Part shown: positions 50,802 to 59,504 of the stretch, in pieces
Layout of the letters: the number at the start of each line of letters is the position of its first letter
Position numbering within the stretch: position 1 is the first letter of the stretch
From: RGIG4140 sp045655105
GTDB taxonomy: Bacteria; Pseudomonadota; Alphaproteobacteria; CAAHEQ01; UBA3637
Direction: 5' to 3'
Assembly (NCBI GenBank): GCA_045655105.1
Contig: JAZOOQ010000006.1
Location: 4,261 to 68,260 of the forward strand
DNA: 64,000 bases
Notes under the pieces: model-generated
The model's input: the letters and a program-made list of their open reading frames with translations, nothing else
Databases searched by the model: none
What the model was told of the DNA's origin: nothing
Translations under genes and position numbers: made by a program

Positions 50802-51707
50802 TTAAAATCCTTCTTGCTTACTATACGCTAAAGGATGAGAATTTTCAACAGTCTTTTTTAATCTATCTTGCAAAATATGTGTATAAATTTCTGTTGTTGT
50901 GATATCTGCATGACCTAACATTTTTTGAACAGAACGTAAATCCGCATCATGTTGAATAAGATGGCTGGCAAAAGAATGCCTAAAAACATGGGGCGAAACA
51001 CGATGAGGAGAGATGCCTTTTTCGATGGCAATTTTTTTTAATGCTTTAAAAAAGCCGTCACGGGTTAAATGCCCTGTTTTTGAGGAAGATGGAAATAACC
51101 ATTTAGACGGTTTATTTTTAGGAAGTAGTGTTTCTCTTTCAATCAACCATTGTTCTAAAGCAATACGAGTATTGTCATTTAAAGGTACAATACGTTCTTT
51201 ATTGCCTTTACCGACAATTGTTAATGTGGATAAATCATGTGTAATAACCGTAAGTGGAAGATTAACAATCTCACTGACACGCATTCCTGAAGCATATAGC
51301 ATTTCAAGAAGAACATATATTCTTGTATTTTTTTCTTTGGCTCCACTAATTAATAAATCCACTTCTTCTTCAGTAAGGTATTTAGGAAGAGATTTTTTTA
51401 TTTTGGGGGATTGAATATAATCAGATGGATTTTTTTTAATAATGTCTTCTGAATATAAAAAACGATAGAATTCACGCATAGCACATAAGCGCCTAGCTTG
51501 TGTTTTTGCACTTAAACGTGTGGATAGTAAAAATTCAATATAATCTTGTAAATCTTCTTTTTTTGCATTTTGAAGTTTAACTTTTTTTGAAAATAAAAAA
51601 TTATAAAGTTCTTTTAAATCACGACGATAAGCTGTAATGGTGTTAAGTGCAGCACCTCGTTCAGCTAATAGCATTTCCAAAAAAGAATCAATTAATTTTA
51701 AGCTCAT
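50802..51707 (-). CDS. xerD: Tyrosine recombinase XerD
   Basis: Resolves chromosome dimers at dif with XerC before division. 301 residues: N-terminal SAM-like core-binding domain (FLEMLLAERGAALNTITAYRRDL) and C-terminal catalytic domain with Arg I in GMRVSEIV, the beta-hairpin Lys in VGKGNKER, HVFRHSFASHL (His and Arg II), LGHADITTTEIYTH (His III and nucleophile Tyr). The sequence reads as XerD rather than a phage integrase, and its neighbourhood (divergent from aroK) is the usual alphaproteobacterial one. Start overlaps the upstream TPR gene by 4 bases; stop abuts the lptFD start. Confidence 0.95.
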   Translation of the reverse strand: MSLKLIDSFLEMLLAERGAALNTITAYRRDLKELYNFLFSKKVKLQNAKKEDLQDYIEFLLSTRLSAKTQARRLCAMREFYRFLYSEDIIKKNPSDYIQSPKIKKSLPKYLTEEEVDLLISGAKEKNTRIYVLLEMLYASGMRVSEIVNLPLTVITHDLSTLTIVGKGNKERIVPLNDNTRIALEQWLIERETLLPKNKPSKWLFPSSSKTGHLTRDGFFKALKKIAIEKGISPHRVSPHVFRHSFASHLIQHDADLRSVQKMLGHADITTTEIYTHILQDRLKKTVENSHPLAYSKQEGF

Positions 51708-53218
51708 TGATAAAGTGTTCCTTCAAGTTCAAGTGGTAAAGAAACATCTTGAGGATAATTTTGCTTAATGAAAAATATTAAAGAATGTTTGTCAGAGATA
51801 TTTTCATCATTTAAATCAAAGATAGCCCTGATTAAATTTTCACCTGTTTTTCCTTGATGCTCTTGATTTAAATATTCAAAAATCATAAGAGGAGGGTGAT
51901 TTGGTTTTTGAGTGTTTAGCGTTTCATAAAATTCTTGAGATGCTTTTTGCCAAAATTTTGAGCAGTTTTCTTCTTTTATGTCAGTGCAAAAATAATTTAA
52001 AAGAGACTCTGTTTCTTGAGGAATTCCAGCTCCTATCTTTTGAAGGCCAGGAATTAACAATAATCTTTCTTTTTGATAAGTATCTTCTTTTTCATTTTTT
52101 AAAATTTGATACCATTCATTTGCTTTTTCTAAATTGTTTTGCAAGATATAAATTTGAGCTGCATAAAAAGAAAGATCTTTTAATTCTTGTTGTGGTAAAA
52201 TGGTGTTTAATTCTTGTTCAATAAGTGGCGCTATATAAAGACCTAATTTATCTTGAAATGCAATTTTTATGAATGTTTTAATCCATTGAGCTTTTGTAAA
52301 ATTATCTGTTTCAGATTTAATTTTTTGATAAATTTCAGCTCGTTTTAAATGATTTGGTTCAATTTTTAGATCAAAAAGTGGCAATTTATAAATGCTTTCA
52401 AGTTCTTGAGCATTTAAAGATGTTTTTTCAGCATAATAAATGCGATCACTGATGTTCGATACTGGTAAATTGATAAAGATTTTTTGAATGCCTTCAAATT
52501 GATTATTTAATGAAAAAGAGTGGGCTTTTAATCTTGAAAATAGATAAATATGCTCAATATTTAATGGCAAATCATTTGGTAGTTCTGTTTCTAATTCCAG
52601 AAGAATGTTTTCAGCTAAAGCATAGAAAAGAGGGTTTTCACCTTTTTGATTTTCTCTATATATTTCATAAGATAAAATAGCTTTGTTTTTTTCTTCTTTT
52701 TCTAAGAAAAAATTAATCCGAGCTTCATCAGTTTTAAATGAGGGCGATAAATTTTCAAATTCTTTTTCTGCTTCTTCAAATTTTCCTTGTGCAATAAGAA
52801 TATTTGTTTTTAAAAGAGCGATGTTTTGATTTATCTTTTGTGCAGGAATTAGGTTAATCAATTTTAATGCTTCGTCAAAGGCGCCTAAACGGGTTAAAGC
52901 TTCAAGTCTTTTTGTTAAAAAAATATCTTCTTTTTGATTTTTAAGTTCGTAACCTGTTGTATCTTGTGTTAACAAGAGAATAAGCGCTTTTTTTGAAGCG
53001 GGAGAAAGTTTTTTTGTTCCAATTTGATCGATAAGTTTAAACAAAGTATCTGTATCGCTTTCTTGCCATAAGTCTTTTTTAAACTTGTCATGTGAGCCAA
53101 GTGTGTTCAGTGAAAAGGGTGAAAGATCACTTATTACAACGCCAGAATCAATTAATGATGCTGATGAGTTATAACAAAAAAGGAGTGAACAACAAAATAA
53201 AAGAAGAGTTTTTTTCAT
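51704..53218 (-). CDS. Exported TPR-like helical-repeat protein
   Basis: 504 residues. Signal peptide 1-20 (ends SSAS). The rest is almost all helix with tetratricopeptide-like pairs (RLEALTRLGAFDEALKLINL, LLKTNILIAQGKFEEAEKEF, AAQIYILQNNLEKANEWYQIL), so a periplasmic scaffold. Exported TPR proteins often sit beside xerD/aroK in alphaproteobacteria, where their job is not known to me. The start shares a base with the stop of the 47-residue gene (TAATG) and its own stop overlaps xerD, giving coupled translation through the operon. Confidence 0.7.
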   Translation of the reverse strand: MKKTLLLFCCSLLFCYNSSASLIDSGVVISDLSPFSLNTLGSHDKFKKDLWQESDTDTLFKLIDQIGTKKLSPASKKALILLLTQDTTGYELKNQKEDIFLTKRLEALTRLGAFDEALKLINLIPAQKINQNIALLKTNILIAQGKFEEAEKEFENLSPSFKTDEARINFFLEKEEKNKAILSYEIYRENQKGENPLFYALAENILLELETELPNDLPLNIEHIYLFSRLKAHSFSLNNQFEGIQKIFINLPVSNISDRIYYAEKTSLNAQELESIYKLPLFDLKIEPNHLKRAEIYQKIKSETDNFTKAQWIKTFIKIAFQDKLGLYIAPLIEQELNTILPQQELKDLSFYAAQIYILQNNLEKANEWYQILKNEKEDTYQKERLLLIPGLQKIGAGIPQETESLLNYFCTDIKEENCSKFWQKASQEFYETLNTQKPNHPPLMIFEYLNQEHQGKTGENLIRAIFDLNDENISDKHSLIFFIKQNYPQDVSLPLELEGTLYQ

Positions 53219-53361
53219 TAATTTAATGGAGTTTGAATTTCTTTTTCAATGTGGGTAATTTCTGCTTTAGGTTCAATAAATGCCAAAACAATAAAAAAAG
53301 CAGCTACTAAAAGGATGGTTATTTTAAGAAAAATATGTTTTTTTTCCTCTTTGTGAATCAT
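53218..53361 (-). CDS. 47-residue single-span membrane protein
   Basis: Begins MIHKEEKKHIFLKITILLVA: a basic cytoplasmic start, one transmembrane helix at about 11-29, and a short tail EPKAEITHIEKEIQTPLN. ATG 53361 is preceded by AAAGGAGTATAAA, and the stop overlaps the start of the TPR gene (TAATG), so it is the first gene of the operon. The bitopic layout and the tail, presumably periplasmic, suggest a small assembly or anchor factor; no family recognised. Confidence 0.7.
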   Translation of the reverse strand: MIHKEEKKHIFLKITILLVAAFFIVLAFIEPKAEITHIEKEIQTPLN

Positions 53362-53413
53362 TTTATACTCCTTTATACTGGACAGATTAAATAAATCTTG
53401 CTATGATATTCAG

Positions 53414-53442
53414 TAATACTATATTTATTTAAGAATTGTCAA
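53414..53442 (-). promoter_or_regulatory. Promoter of the xerD-lptFD-surA-folD operon
   Basis: Minus strand TTGACA (53437-53442) with GTATTA at 17 bases or TAGTAT at 15 bases. It overlaps a divergent plus-strand candidate for aroK (TTGCTA-N16-TATATT near 53398-53425). Confidence 0.45.
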
Positions 53443-53451
53443 GAAAAGAAC

Positions 53452-54069
53452 ATGAAACAAAAATTATTAGAACCTAAAATTATTTTGCTTGTTGGAATGA
53501 TGGGTGTTGGTAAAACGAGTTTAGGTCGAATTTTATCTAAAAAGTTGCAATTGCCATTTTATGATAGTGATAAAGAAATTGAAAGATCAACAGGTTTTTT
53601 GATTAATGAATTATTTTCAAAATGCGGAATGGAAGAATTTCGTTTAGGTGAAGAACGAGTTATGCAAAGACTGCTTAATGGCGAACCTTGTGTGCTTTCT
53701 TCAGGAGGGGGTGCTTTTTTATCTGAAAAAACAAGAAAACTTGCTTCTGAAAAAGCTATTTCCATTTGGATCAAAGCATCAAGTGATGTTATTTCAAGAA
53801 GAACTCAAGGTCGCACGCATAGACCATTGGTTCCTGCTGCTGATAATCATAAAACGATTGAACGTTTAGTTCATGAAAGGTATCCTGTTTATTCTGAGGC
53901 GGATATTATGGTTGAATCTTTTAAAGAGTCACCATATCGAACAGTAAGTCGTCTTTTAAAAGAGCTGGAAAAAAGAAATATCATTGAGAATGTTGAAGAT
54001 AAAAATCAGGCGCCCTTCCCAAGGTATAAGAAAAAAAAGCGCTTGCCCAAACCATTAAGGAAAAAATAA
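53452..54069 (+). CDS. aroK: Shikimate kinase
   Basis: Phosphorylates shikimate with ATP in the aromatic amino-acid/chorismate pathway; cytoplasmic. 205 residues. Walker A is GMMGVGKTS (P-loop lysine K21), the shikimate-binding DSDKEIE and R58-type FRLGEE segment follow, then LSSGGGAFL, and the lid RTQGRTHRPLV. The C-terminal 35 residues are a basic extension (KKKKRLPKPLRKK) not needed for catalysis. In most alphaproteobacteria aroB follows; here the next gene, 3 bases on, is the CNNM/CBS protein that normally comes after aroB. Confidence 0.94.
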   Translation: MKQKLLEPKIILLVGMMGVGKTSLGRILSKKLQLPFYDSDKEIERSTGFLINELFSKCGMEEFRLGEERVMQRLLNGEPCVLSSGGGAFLSEKTRKLASEKAISIWIKASSDVISRRTQGRTHRPLVPAADNHKTIERLVHERYPVYSEADIMVESFKESPYRTVSRLLKELEKRNIIENVEDKNQAPFPRYKKKKRLPKPLRKK

Positions 54070-54072
54070 AAA

Positions 54073-55335
54073 ATGATTGATTGTTTTTTGATCTTCTTTT
54101 TGTTGTTGCTTTCATTTTATTTTTCAGGAACAGAAACAGCTATGACTGCTGTTTCTATGCCGCAACTTTATGAATTAGGAAAAAAAGGAAATTGGCGAGC
54201 GCAACAAATTTTGTTGTTGAAAAAAGATTCATCCAAGCTTTTGGGTACATTATTATTCGGAAACAATATCGTTAATATTGCTTTAACTGCTTTATCAACA
54301 GCTCTTATGATTGAATTTTTTGGTGAAGAATATGGTGTTTTAATTGCAACATTTGGTGTGAGTGTTGTTGTTCTTTTGTTTTCAGAAATTATGCCAAAAA
54401 CGTATGCTTTGAATAACCCTTTGGCATTTTCAATGGTTAGTGTTCCGCTTTTAACGTTTTTTGTTTTTTGTTTTTCTCCAATTGTAAAGGCATTTGGTGT
54501 TTTTTCTCAGATACTGATCAAATTTTTGCCCAAAGGAGAACAACACGTTGATGCTGAAACTGTAAAGGCTGAAATTCGAGGAACTATTTTAATGCCATCA
54601 GAAGATGATGCAATTATTAGCCAAGAAAAGGTTATGTTAAAAAGCGTGTTGGATTTAAGTGATGTGACTGTGGAAGATATTATGGTTCATAGAAGTCAGG
54701 TTGTTTCATTAAATGCGGCATTGCCTTTGACAGAAATTTTTGAATTTTTAAGTCGTTCGCCTTATAGTCGTATTCCACTTTGGAAGGGTGAGCCAGATAA
54801 TATCATTGGTGTTTTGCATGCAAAAGCGTTGCTCAAATTAATGAATGCTTATTATCGAGGAAAAGTAAAGGTTTCTGTTGCTGATTATTTAACAAAACCT
54901 TGGTTTGTTTTGAATACAACTTCTTTGTTAGATCAGCTCCATGCTTTTAAAAGAAGAAGAGAACACTTTGCCCTTGTTGTTGATGAATATGGTGTGATTG
55001 AAGGGTTGGTTACATTAGAGGATATTTTAGAAGAAATTGTTGGTGATATTTCTGATGAAAATGATGTTCCAACCGAATCGAATTTGCAAGTTGTAAAAAC
55101 AGATGCGGGTGGTTTTCGTTTGGATGGCCAAACAACTTTGCGTGATATTAATCGTCATTTTAAATGGGAATTATCTGATGATAAAGCTTCAACTTTGGCT
55201 GGATATATTCTTTATGAAGTTGAAAGAATTCCATCCGTTGGAGAAACATTTGTGATTGATGGATTTTCATTTACAATTGTTTCTAAAAATAAAAACAGAT
55301 TGGCTGTTATTGAAATTTTGCCACCAGCTTCTTAA
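54073..55335 (+). CDS. CNNM/CorC-HlyC family membrane protein with CBS domains
   Basis: 420 residues in the inner membrane. DUF21/CNNM transmembrane domain at about 1-160 (FYFSGTETAMTAVS, GNNIVNIALTALSTALMIEFF, FSEIMPKTYAL), a CBS pair at about 190-310 (VEDIMVHRSQVVSL, FALVVDEYGVIEGLVTLEDILEEIVGDI) and a CorC/HlyC domain at 330-415. Members export Mg2+ or Co2+ or act as cation homeostasis proteins; older names call them haemolysin TlyC. Co-transcribed with aroK (3-base gap). It overlaps the convergent BON lipoprotein gene by 4 bases. Confidence 0.9.
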   Translation: MIDCFLIFFLLLLSFYFSGTETAMTAVSMPQLYELGKKGNWRAQQILLLKKDSSKLLGTLLFGNNIVNIALTALSTALMIEFFGEEYGVLIATFGVSVVVLLFSEIMPKTYALNNPLAFSMVSVPLLTFFVFCFSPIVKAFGVFSQILIKFLPKGEQHVDAETVKAEIRGTILMPSEDDAIISQEKVMLKSVLDLSDVTVEDIMVHRSQVVSLNAALPLTEIFEFLSRSPYSRIPLWKGEPDNIIGVLHAKALLKLMNAYYRGKVKVSVADYLTKPWFVLNTTSLLDQLHAFKRRREHFALVVDEYGVIEGLVTLEDILEEIVGDISDENDVPTESNLQVVKTDAGGFRLDGQTTLRDINRHFKWELSDDKASTLAGYILYEVERIPSVGETFVIDGFSFTIVSKNKNRLAVIEILPPAS

Positions 55336-55907
55336 TTGGTATAACGTGTTAAAACAATAATATTTTGAACGCTAATTGTGTTTTTAATAACAGCTAAAAC
55401 TTTTTTAAGTTCTTCTTCATTTTCGCTGATTCCCATCAAATAGATGGTCCCATTTTCCATAGTTATTTTGTAATTGACAGAAGAGATTTCTTTAGTGATA
55501 GAAAGCTCATATCGAATTTTGGCAGAGATTGCTGCATCTTCATTAACAACCCCAATATCCACGGGATCATCTAATCGAATATAATTGTAAACTTTTTTAA
55601 CACCAGTTGTATTCCAAACAATTTCATTTACTTCATCAATAAGAGATGTTTGTGGCAAAGCTCCATTTAATAAAACACATCCTTCAAAAACTGTGATTTC
55701 AATATCTAAAAAATATTTGATATCTTTTTGAGCTAAGTTTTTGCGGATAGAAAGATTAATTTTAGTGTCATTATAATCATCTTTTAAAGATCTGTCATCT
55801 AAAATTAAAGAAGTAACCTTATGGCCTGCATTATAAATTGTTCCGATAAATTGACATCCAGTAAGAAATAAACAAAAAAAAGAGCAATATATAAGCCTTT
55901 TTTTCAT
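55332..55907 (-). CDS. BON-domain outer-membrane lipoprotein (DolP/OsmY-like)
   Basis: 191 residues. Lipoprotein signal MKKRLIYCSFFCLFLTGC with lipidated C18. Two BON domains follow, one around 60-115 (VFEGCVLLNGALPQTSLIDE) and one around 125-190 (MENGTIYLMGISENEEELKKV). DolP-type proteins bind anionic phospholipid at the outer membrane and the division site and support BAM function. Start ATG 55907 follows GGAGAGTTTT; an upstream ATG at 55943 lies inside yraN. Its place after yraN and rsmI matches the rsmI/lpoA-yraN-dolP cluster of other proteobacteria. Confidence 0.85.
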   Translation of the reverse strand: MKKRLIYCSFFCLFLTGCQFIGTIYNAGHKVTSLILDDRSLKDDYNDTKINLSIRKNLAQKDIKYFLDIEITVFEGCVLLNGALPQTSLIDEVNEIVWNTTGVKKVYNYIRLDDPVDIGVVNEDAAISAKIRYELSITKEISSVNYKITMENGTIYLMGISENEEELKKVLAVIKNTISVQNIIVLTRYTN

Positions 55908-56269
55908 AAAACTCTCCAGGCATCTTTTAAGTGTTTGGGCCAAAAACTTTTGTCTTTAAATAAAATGGCATCGTATCGAACATTCAAATTTTGCAAATTA
56001 GGGTGTTTTTTTAAAAAAACAGCTGAAGATTTAACAACGCGAAGCTGATTATTCATATCGATAGCTTCAGCGGCTCTTAAATATGTTTTTCGTTTTTTAA
56101 CCTCAATAAAAACAAGGTTTTTCCCTTTTTTCATTATTAAATCAATTTCACCGGCGCCTGTGCCGTTTTTAACGATGAAATTTTTTTTGAGCAATCGATA
56201 TCCTTTGCATCTCAAATAAAAAAGAGCGATACTTTCGCTTATATGAGTGTTTTTAAACTTTTTTCCCAT
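55904..56269 (-). CDS. yraN: YraN/UPF0102 nuclease-fold protein
   Basis: 121 residues, the normal length. Restriction-endonuclease-like core GEIDLIMKKGKNLVFIEVKKRK with the D-ExK catalytic pattern, then the family pattern with a helix and the NVRYDAILF strand. Cellular role is not settled; some members are Holliday-junction or structure-selective nucleases. Start ATG 56269 overlaps the end of rsmI by 17 bases; an earlier in-frame ATG at 56332 would overlap more. The stop overlaps the BON lipoprotein start by 4 bases. Confidence 0.85.
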   Translation of the reverse strand: MGKKFKNTHISESIALFYLRCKGYRLLKKNFIVKNGTGAGEIDLIMKKGKNLVFIEVKKRKTYLRAAEAIDMNNQLRVVKSSAVFLKKHPNLQNLNVRYDAILFKDKSFWPKHLKDAWRVL

Positions 56270-57080
56270 TTTTAAGATCCAGTGCTTTCTTGTAAATTTC
56301 TTTTTTTTGATATCCACTAATTTTTGAAACAATTTCAGCCGTGTCTTTTACAGAAGAAGTTTCTAATGTTTTTAAAATAAGCTCTTCAATATTAATTTCT
56401 TCAATGCTTTCTCTTTTTCTATCGATTACTAAAACGATTTCCCCCTTAGGCTGATCATTTTCTTCATAATATGCAATAAGATCCGAAACAAAACCAGATT
56501 TTGTCTCCTCAAATTTTTTAGTAATTTCTCGAACAACAGCCATTTCTCTGTTTCCTAAAATATCTAAAATATCTTTTAAAGAATCAATAAGTCGATTCGC
56601 GGTTTCATAAAAAATAAGTGTTGCTGGAACTGATTTAAAGGTGGATAAATGATTTTTTCTGGCACTTTGTTTGTGTGGCAAAAATCCAGCAAATAAAAAG
56701 GCATCTGAAGGAAGACCGGAAAGTTGCAAAGCTGATAAAACGGCATTAGCGCCTGGAACTGTTGAAACTTCGTGACCTTTTTGACGACATTCTCTTACAA
56801 GGCGATATCCGGGATCTGAAATAAGAGGAGTGCCCGCATCACTAACAAGAGCAACAAGAAGTCCTTTTTCTAAATAAGATATAATTTTAGGACGAATTTC
56901 ATCTGCGTTATGTTCATGATAAGGAATAAGTTTTTTGGCTTTTATACCAACAAGTGAAAATAAAGAGGAGCTTGTTCTTGTATCTTCACACGCAATAATA
57001 TCTGCGTTGTTCAAAGTTTCAATCGCTCTTTTTGAAATGTCAGACAAATTACCGATTGGAGTGGATACCAAAATAAGCAT
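56253..57080 (-). CDS. rsmI: 16S rRNA 2'-O-ribose C1402 methyltransferase
   Basis: Methylates the ribose of C1402 in 16S rRNA for decoding fidelity; cytoplasmic. 275 residues. The tetrapyrrole-methylase fold signature STPIGNLSDISKRA opens the protein, followed by ADIIACEDTRTS, ALVSDAGTPLISDPG and VPGANAVLSALQLSGLP. Close to the family's usual 280 residues. First gene of the rsmI-yraN-BON run, divergent from the lpoA gene exactly as in enterobacteria (yraL / yraM). Confidence 0.95.
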   Translation of the reverse strand: MLILVSTPIGNLSDISKRAIETLNNADIIACEDTRTSSSLFSLVGIKAKKLIPYHEHNADEIRPKIISYLEKGLLVALVSDAGTPLISDPGYRLVRECRQKGHEVSTVPGANAVLSALQLSGLPSDAFLFAGFLPHKQSARKNHLSTFKSVPATLIFYETANRLIDSLKDILDILGNREMAVVREITKKFEETKSGFVSDLIAYYEENDQPKGEIVLVIDRKRESIEEINIEELILKTLETSSVKDTAEIVSKISGYQKKEIYKKALDLKNGKKV

Positions 57081-57162
57081 AAGAACCTCATTAATAATAC
57101 TTGAAAATTTTTAATATTTTCAGTATACCAAATAAAAAGAAAGAAGAAAAGGAAATAATTTT

Positions 57163-58341
57163 ATGTTAAAAAAAATACTCATGGCAACATTATCTCTTGC
57201 TTTGGCGGGATGTGCTTTAAAAACAAATAAAACAAGTCCATTTGATGATGGCGTTTTTGATGAAGTGCAAAAAGAAAAAACAAAAACAGCAGTGTTTTTG
57301 CCTTTATCAGGGGATTCTGCAGCGCTTGGTGATGCTTTTCGTAATGCTATTTTAATGGCGCAGTTAGATCGATCAACAGATGAAGTAACAGAAGTTGATT
57401 TTTATGATACAAAAGGAACGCCTCAAGGGGCAGAAGAAGCTTATTTAAAAGCGCAAAAAAATAATGCAGATATTATTTTAGGGCCAGTTTTTTCAAACAG
57501 TGTTGCTGCAATTAAAAATTTAGATCCAGATATTCCAGTTCTTTCTTTTACATCTGATACATCAGTTTTGGGTGATAATGTTTATTCAATGGCCTTGTTA
57601 ATTGAAGAACAAATTAAAAGAATTGTTAAATTTGCTTGTGAGAAAGGGCAGTTTCGTATAGCTTTATTGGGCCCAAATGATAAAACAGGGGCTATGGTTT
57701 TAAAATCATTTGAAGAAGCGATAACTAATTGTCCTGGTATGCAGTTATCACATATTTCTTTGTACGATTCTCAAAATCCAGATTTAATGGCTGCAGTTCA
57801 AAAAATTGCGCCGCCACTTATTGATTTAAAAGATAAAGAGCTTACAGAAGAAGAAAAACAATTGGCTCAAAATCCAACGGCAGATCGAATTGAATTTGAT
57901 GCATTATTTGTTTTTGAACAAGGAGTGAAATTGCAACAATTAATTTCTCTTCTTTCCTATTATGATGTAACACCTAATTTAGTTGCATTTTATGGATTGG
58001 CTACATTGCGTGGACAAGGTTCAAGAGAGCTTGCTGGCGCTTATTTTGCGGATTTGCCTCAAAATCATTTAAATATATATCAAAAGAATTATCAAGAGGC
58101 ATTTTTTACAAAGCCAATTTCAGTTTCTGCTTTAGGGTATGATGGTATTTCTTTGATTAGTTATTTATCTCAAAAAGAAATGTTAAATAAAAAAGCATTA
58201 CTAAGTGAAGATGGATTTGTTGGGTTAAATGGACGGTTTAGATTTAATAAGGATGGAACAAATGATCGTTTGCTTGAAATGTTTCAAATTCGAGGGAAAA
58301 ATTATATCATTAAGGTTTCTCCAGCAGATAGCTCTTTTTAA
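57163..58341 (+). CDS. Outer-membrane lipoprotein, penicillin-binding-protein activator LpoA-like
   Basis: 392 residues. Lipobox LAGC gives lipidated C17 after MLKKILMATLSLALAG. The remainder is a periplasmic-binding-protein-like fold (KTAVFLPLSGDSAALGDAFRNAI, ADIILGPVFSNSVAAI, IPVLSFTSD, VSALGYDGISLI). In enterobacteria LpoA stimulates PBP1A; the alphaproteobacterial relatives lack LpoA's N-terminal TPR domain, as here, so the activator function is inferred. The ATG is preceded by AAAGGAAATAATTTT. Divergent from rsmI, as in the conserved cluster. It overlaps hemW by 4 bases at the 3' end. Confidence 0.85.
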   Translation: MLKKILMATLSLALAGCALKTNKTSPFDDGVFDEVQKEKTKTAVFLPLSGDSAALGDAFRNAILMAQLDRSTDEVTEVDFYDTKGTPQGAEEAYLKAQKNNADIILGPVFSNSVAAIKNLDPDIPVLSFTSDTSVLGDNVYSMALLIEEQIKRIVKFACEKGQFRIALLGPNDKTGAMVLKSFEEAITNCPGMQLSHISLYDSQNPDLMAAVQKIAPPLIDLKDKELTEEEKQLAQNPTADRIEFDALFVFEQGVKLQQLISLLSYYDVTPNLVAFYGLATLRGQGSRELAGAYFADLPQNHLNIYQKNYQEAFFTKPISVSALGYDGISLISYLSQKEMLNKKALLSEDGFVGLNGRFRFNKDGTNDRLLEMFQIRGKNYIIKVSPADSSF

Positions 58342-59426
58342 TCGGATAACAGTAAAATAAGTTTATTTAATAAAAGGCGTCCTTTAAGCGTTGTATATAT
58401 TTTATCCTTTTGAAGAATAATCCAATTGTTTTTTAAGGCAATTTGAATTTTGTCAGGATTAATATTTGTTATAGGATAACCTTTATTAATCAGTCTTAAT
58501 CCCATTAAAAGTTTTTCTTCTTCGCGTTCTTTTGTGGTTAGTTTTGTGAATGTTAATCCATTGGAAAGCCATTGGAGTGGATTTTTATAATTTTGAGTGG
58601 CGACAAGATTTATTCGGCCATGTGCAGCAGGGCCAATTCCCATATAATCATTGCCTTCCCAATAAAGAAGATTGTGTTTGCATTCTTCATTTTTTGAGGC
58701 ATGATTTGAAATTTCATAGGCAGGTATTCCAGCGCTTTGCATAATTTCTTGTGTTAAACAATATAATCGAGTGGCTTGGATTTCTGAAATTTGCGGAATA
58801 CCCATTTTGTAAAATGGGGTTCCTTCTTCTAATGTAAGTTGATATAAAGAATAATGTTTTAAACCAAGAGAAAGAGCACTTGTTAATTCTTTTTCCCAGC
58901 ATTTTAAAGATTGACGTGGTCTAGCATAAATTAAATCAATATTAATGCGTTTAAAGATATTTTTTGCCTCATCAATTCGTTGAAGTGCTGTTTTTAAAGA
59001 ATGTTTTCTTCCTAGAAAAAGTAAATCTTTTTCATTTAAAGATTGAATGCCCAAAGAAAGGCGATTTAATCCCGAATCTGAAAAGTTTTTCATTTTTTCT
59101 TTTGTAATTGCATCAGGATTGGCTTCTAAAGAAATTTCAATATTGTTTGATAGTTTAAAATTTTTTACAATTTCATTTAACAAAGTATCAAATAATTTTT
59201 CGCTCATTAAAGAGGGGGTTCCACCACCAAAAAATATAGAGGTTATCTCTTTTTGAATATTAAATTTTTCTTTAAAAACAATAAGGTCTCTAAGATATCC
59301 TTTTAATAGCATATCTTCATCTATTTTTTTTGAAACACTGCTTGCAAAATCACAATATGGGCACTTACTTAAACAGTAAGGCCAGTGTATATATAATCCA
59401 AAAGGTTCTTTTTTAGGTTGTGTCAT
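58338..59426 (-). CDS. hemW: Radical SAM heme chaperone HemW
   Basis: 362 residues, cytoplasmic. Radical SAM motif C18-x3-C22-x2-C25 in YIHWPYCLSKCPYCDF. The FFGGGTPSLM, EANPDAIT, LNRLSLGIQSL and YEISNHA stretches of the HemN/HemW family follow, and a small C-terminal HemN_C domain. HemW lacks the extra N-terminal region needed for coproporphyrinogen oxidase activity and instead inserts heme into target proteins; the short N-terminus here supports HemW rather than HemN. The gene is convergent with lpoA and divergent from hpf. Confidence 0.93.
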   Translation of the reverse strand: MTQPKKEPFGLYIHWPYCLSKCPYCDFASSVSKKIDEDMLLKGYLRDLIVFKEKFNIQKEITSIFFGGGTPSLMSEKLFDTLLNEIVKNFKLSNNIEISLEANPDAITKEKMKNFSDSGLNRLSLGIQSLNEKDLLFLGRKHSLKTALQRIDEAKNIFKRINIDLIYARPRQSLKCWEKELTSALSLGLKHYSLYQLTLEEGTPFYKMGIPQISEIQATRLYCLTQEIMQSAGIPAYEISNHASKNEECKHNLLYWEGNDYMGIGPAAHGRINLVATQNYKNPLQWLSNGLTFTKLTTKEREEEKLLMGLRLINKGYPITNINPDKIQIALKNNWIILQKDKIYTTLKGRLLLNKLILLLSD

Positions 59427-59433
59427 TCTCTTC

Positions 59434-59462
59434 TTGACATTTTCTTGAAAAAGCGATAATGT
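59434..59462 (+). promoter_or_regulatory. Promoter of hpf-ptsN
   Basis: TTGACA (59434-59439), 17-base spacer, TAATGT (59457-59462). The leader to hpf is about 35 bases. Confidence 0.6.
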
Positions 59463-59504
59463 GAAACTCGTATAGGTTTAATTATTAACAGGAAAGAAAA
59501 GACA

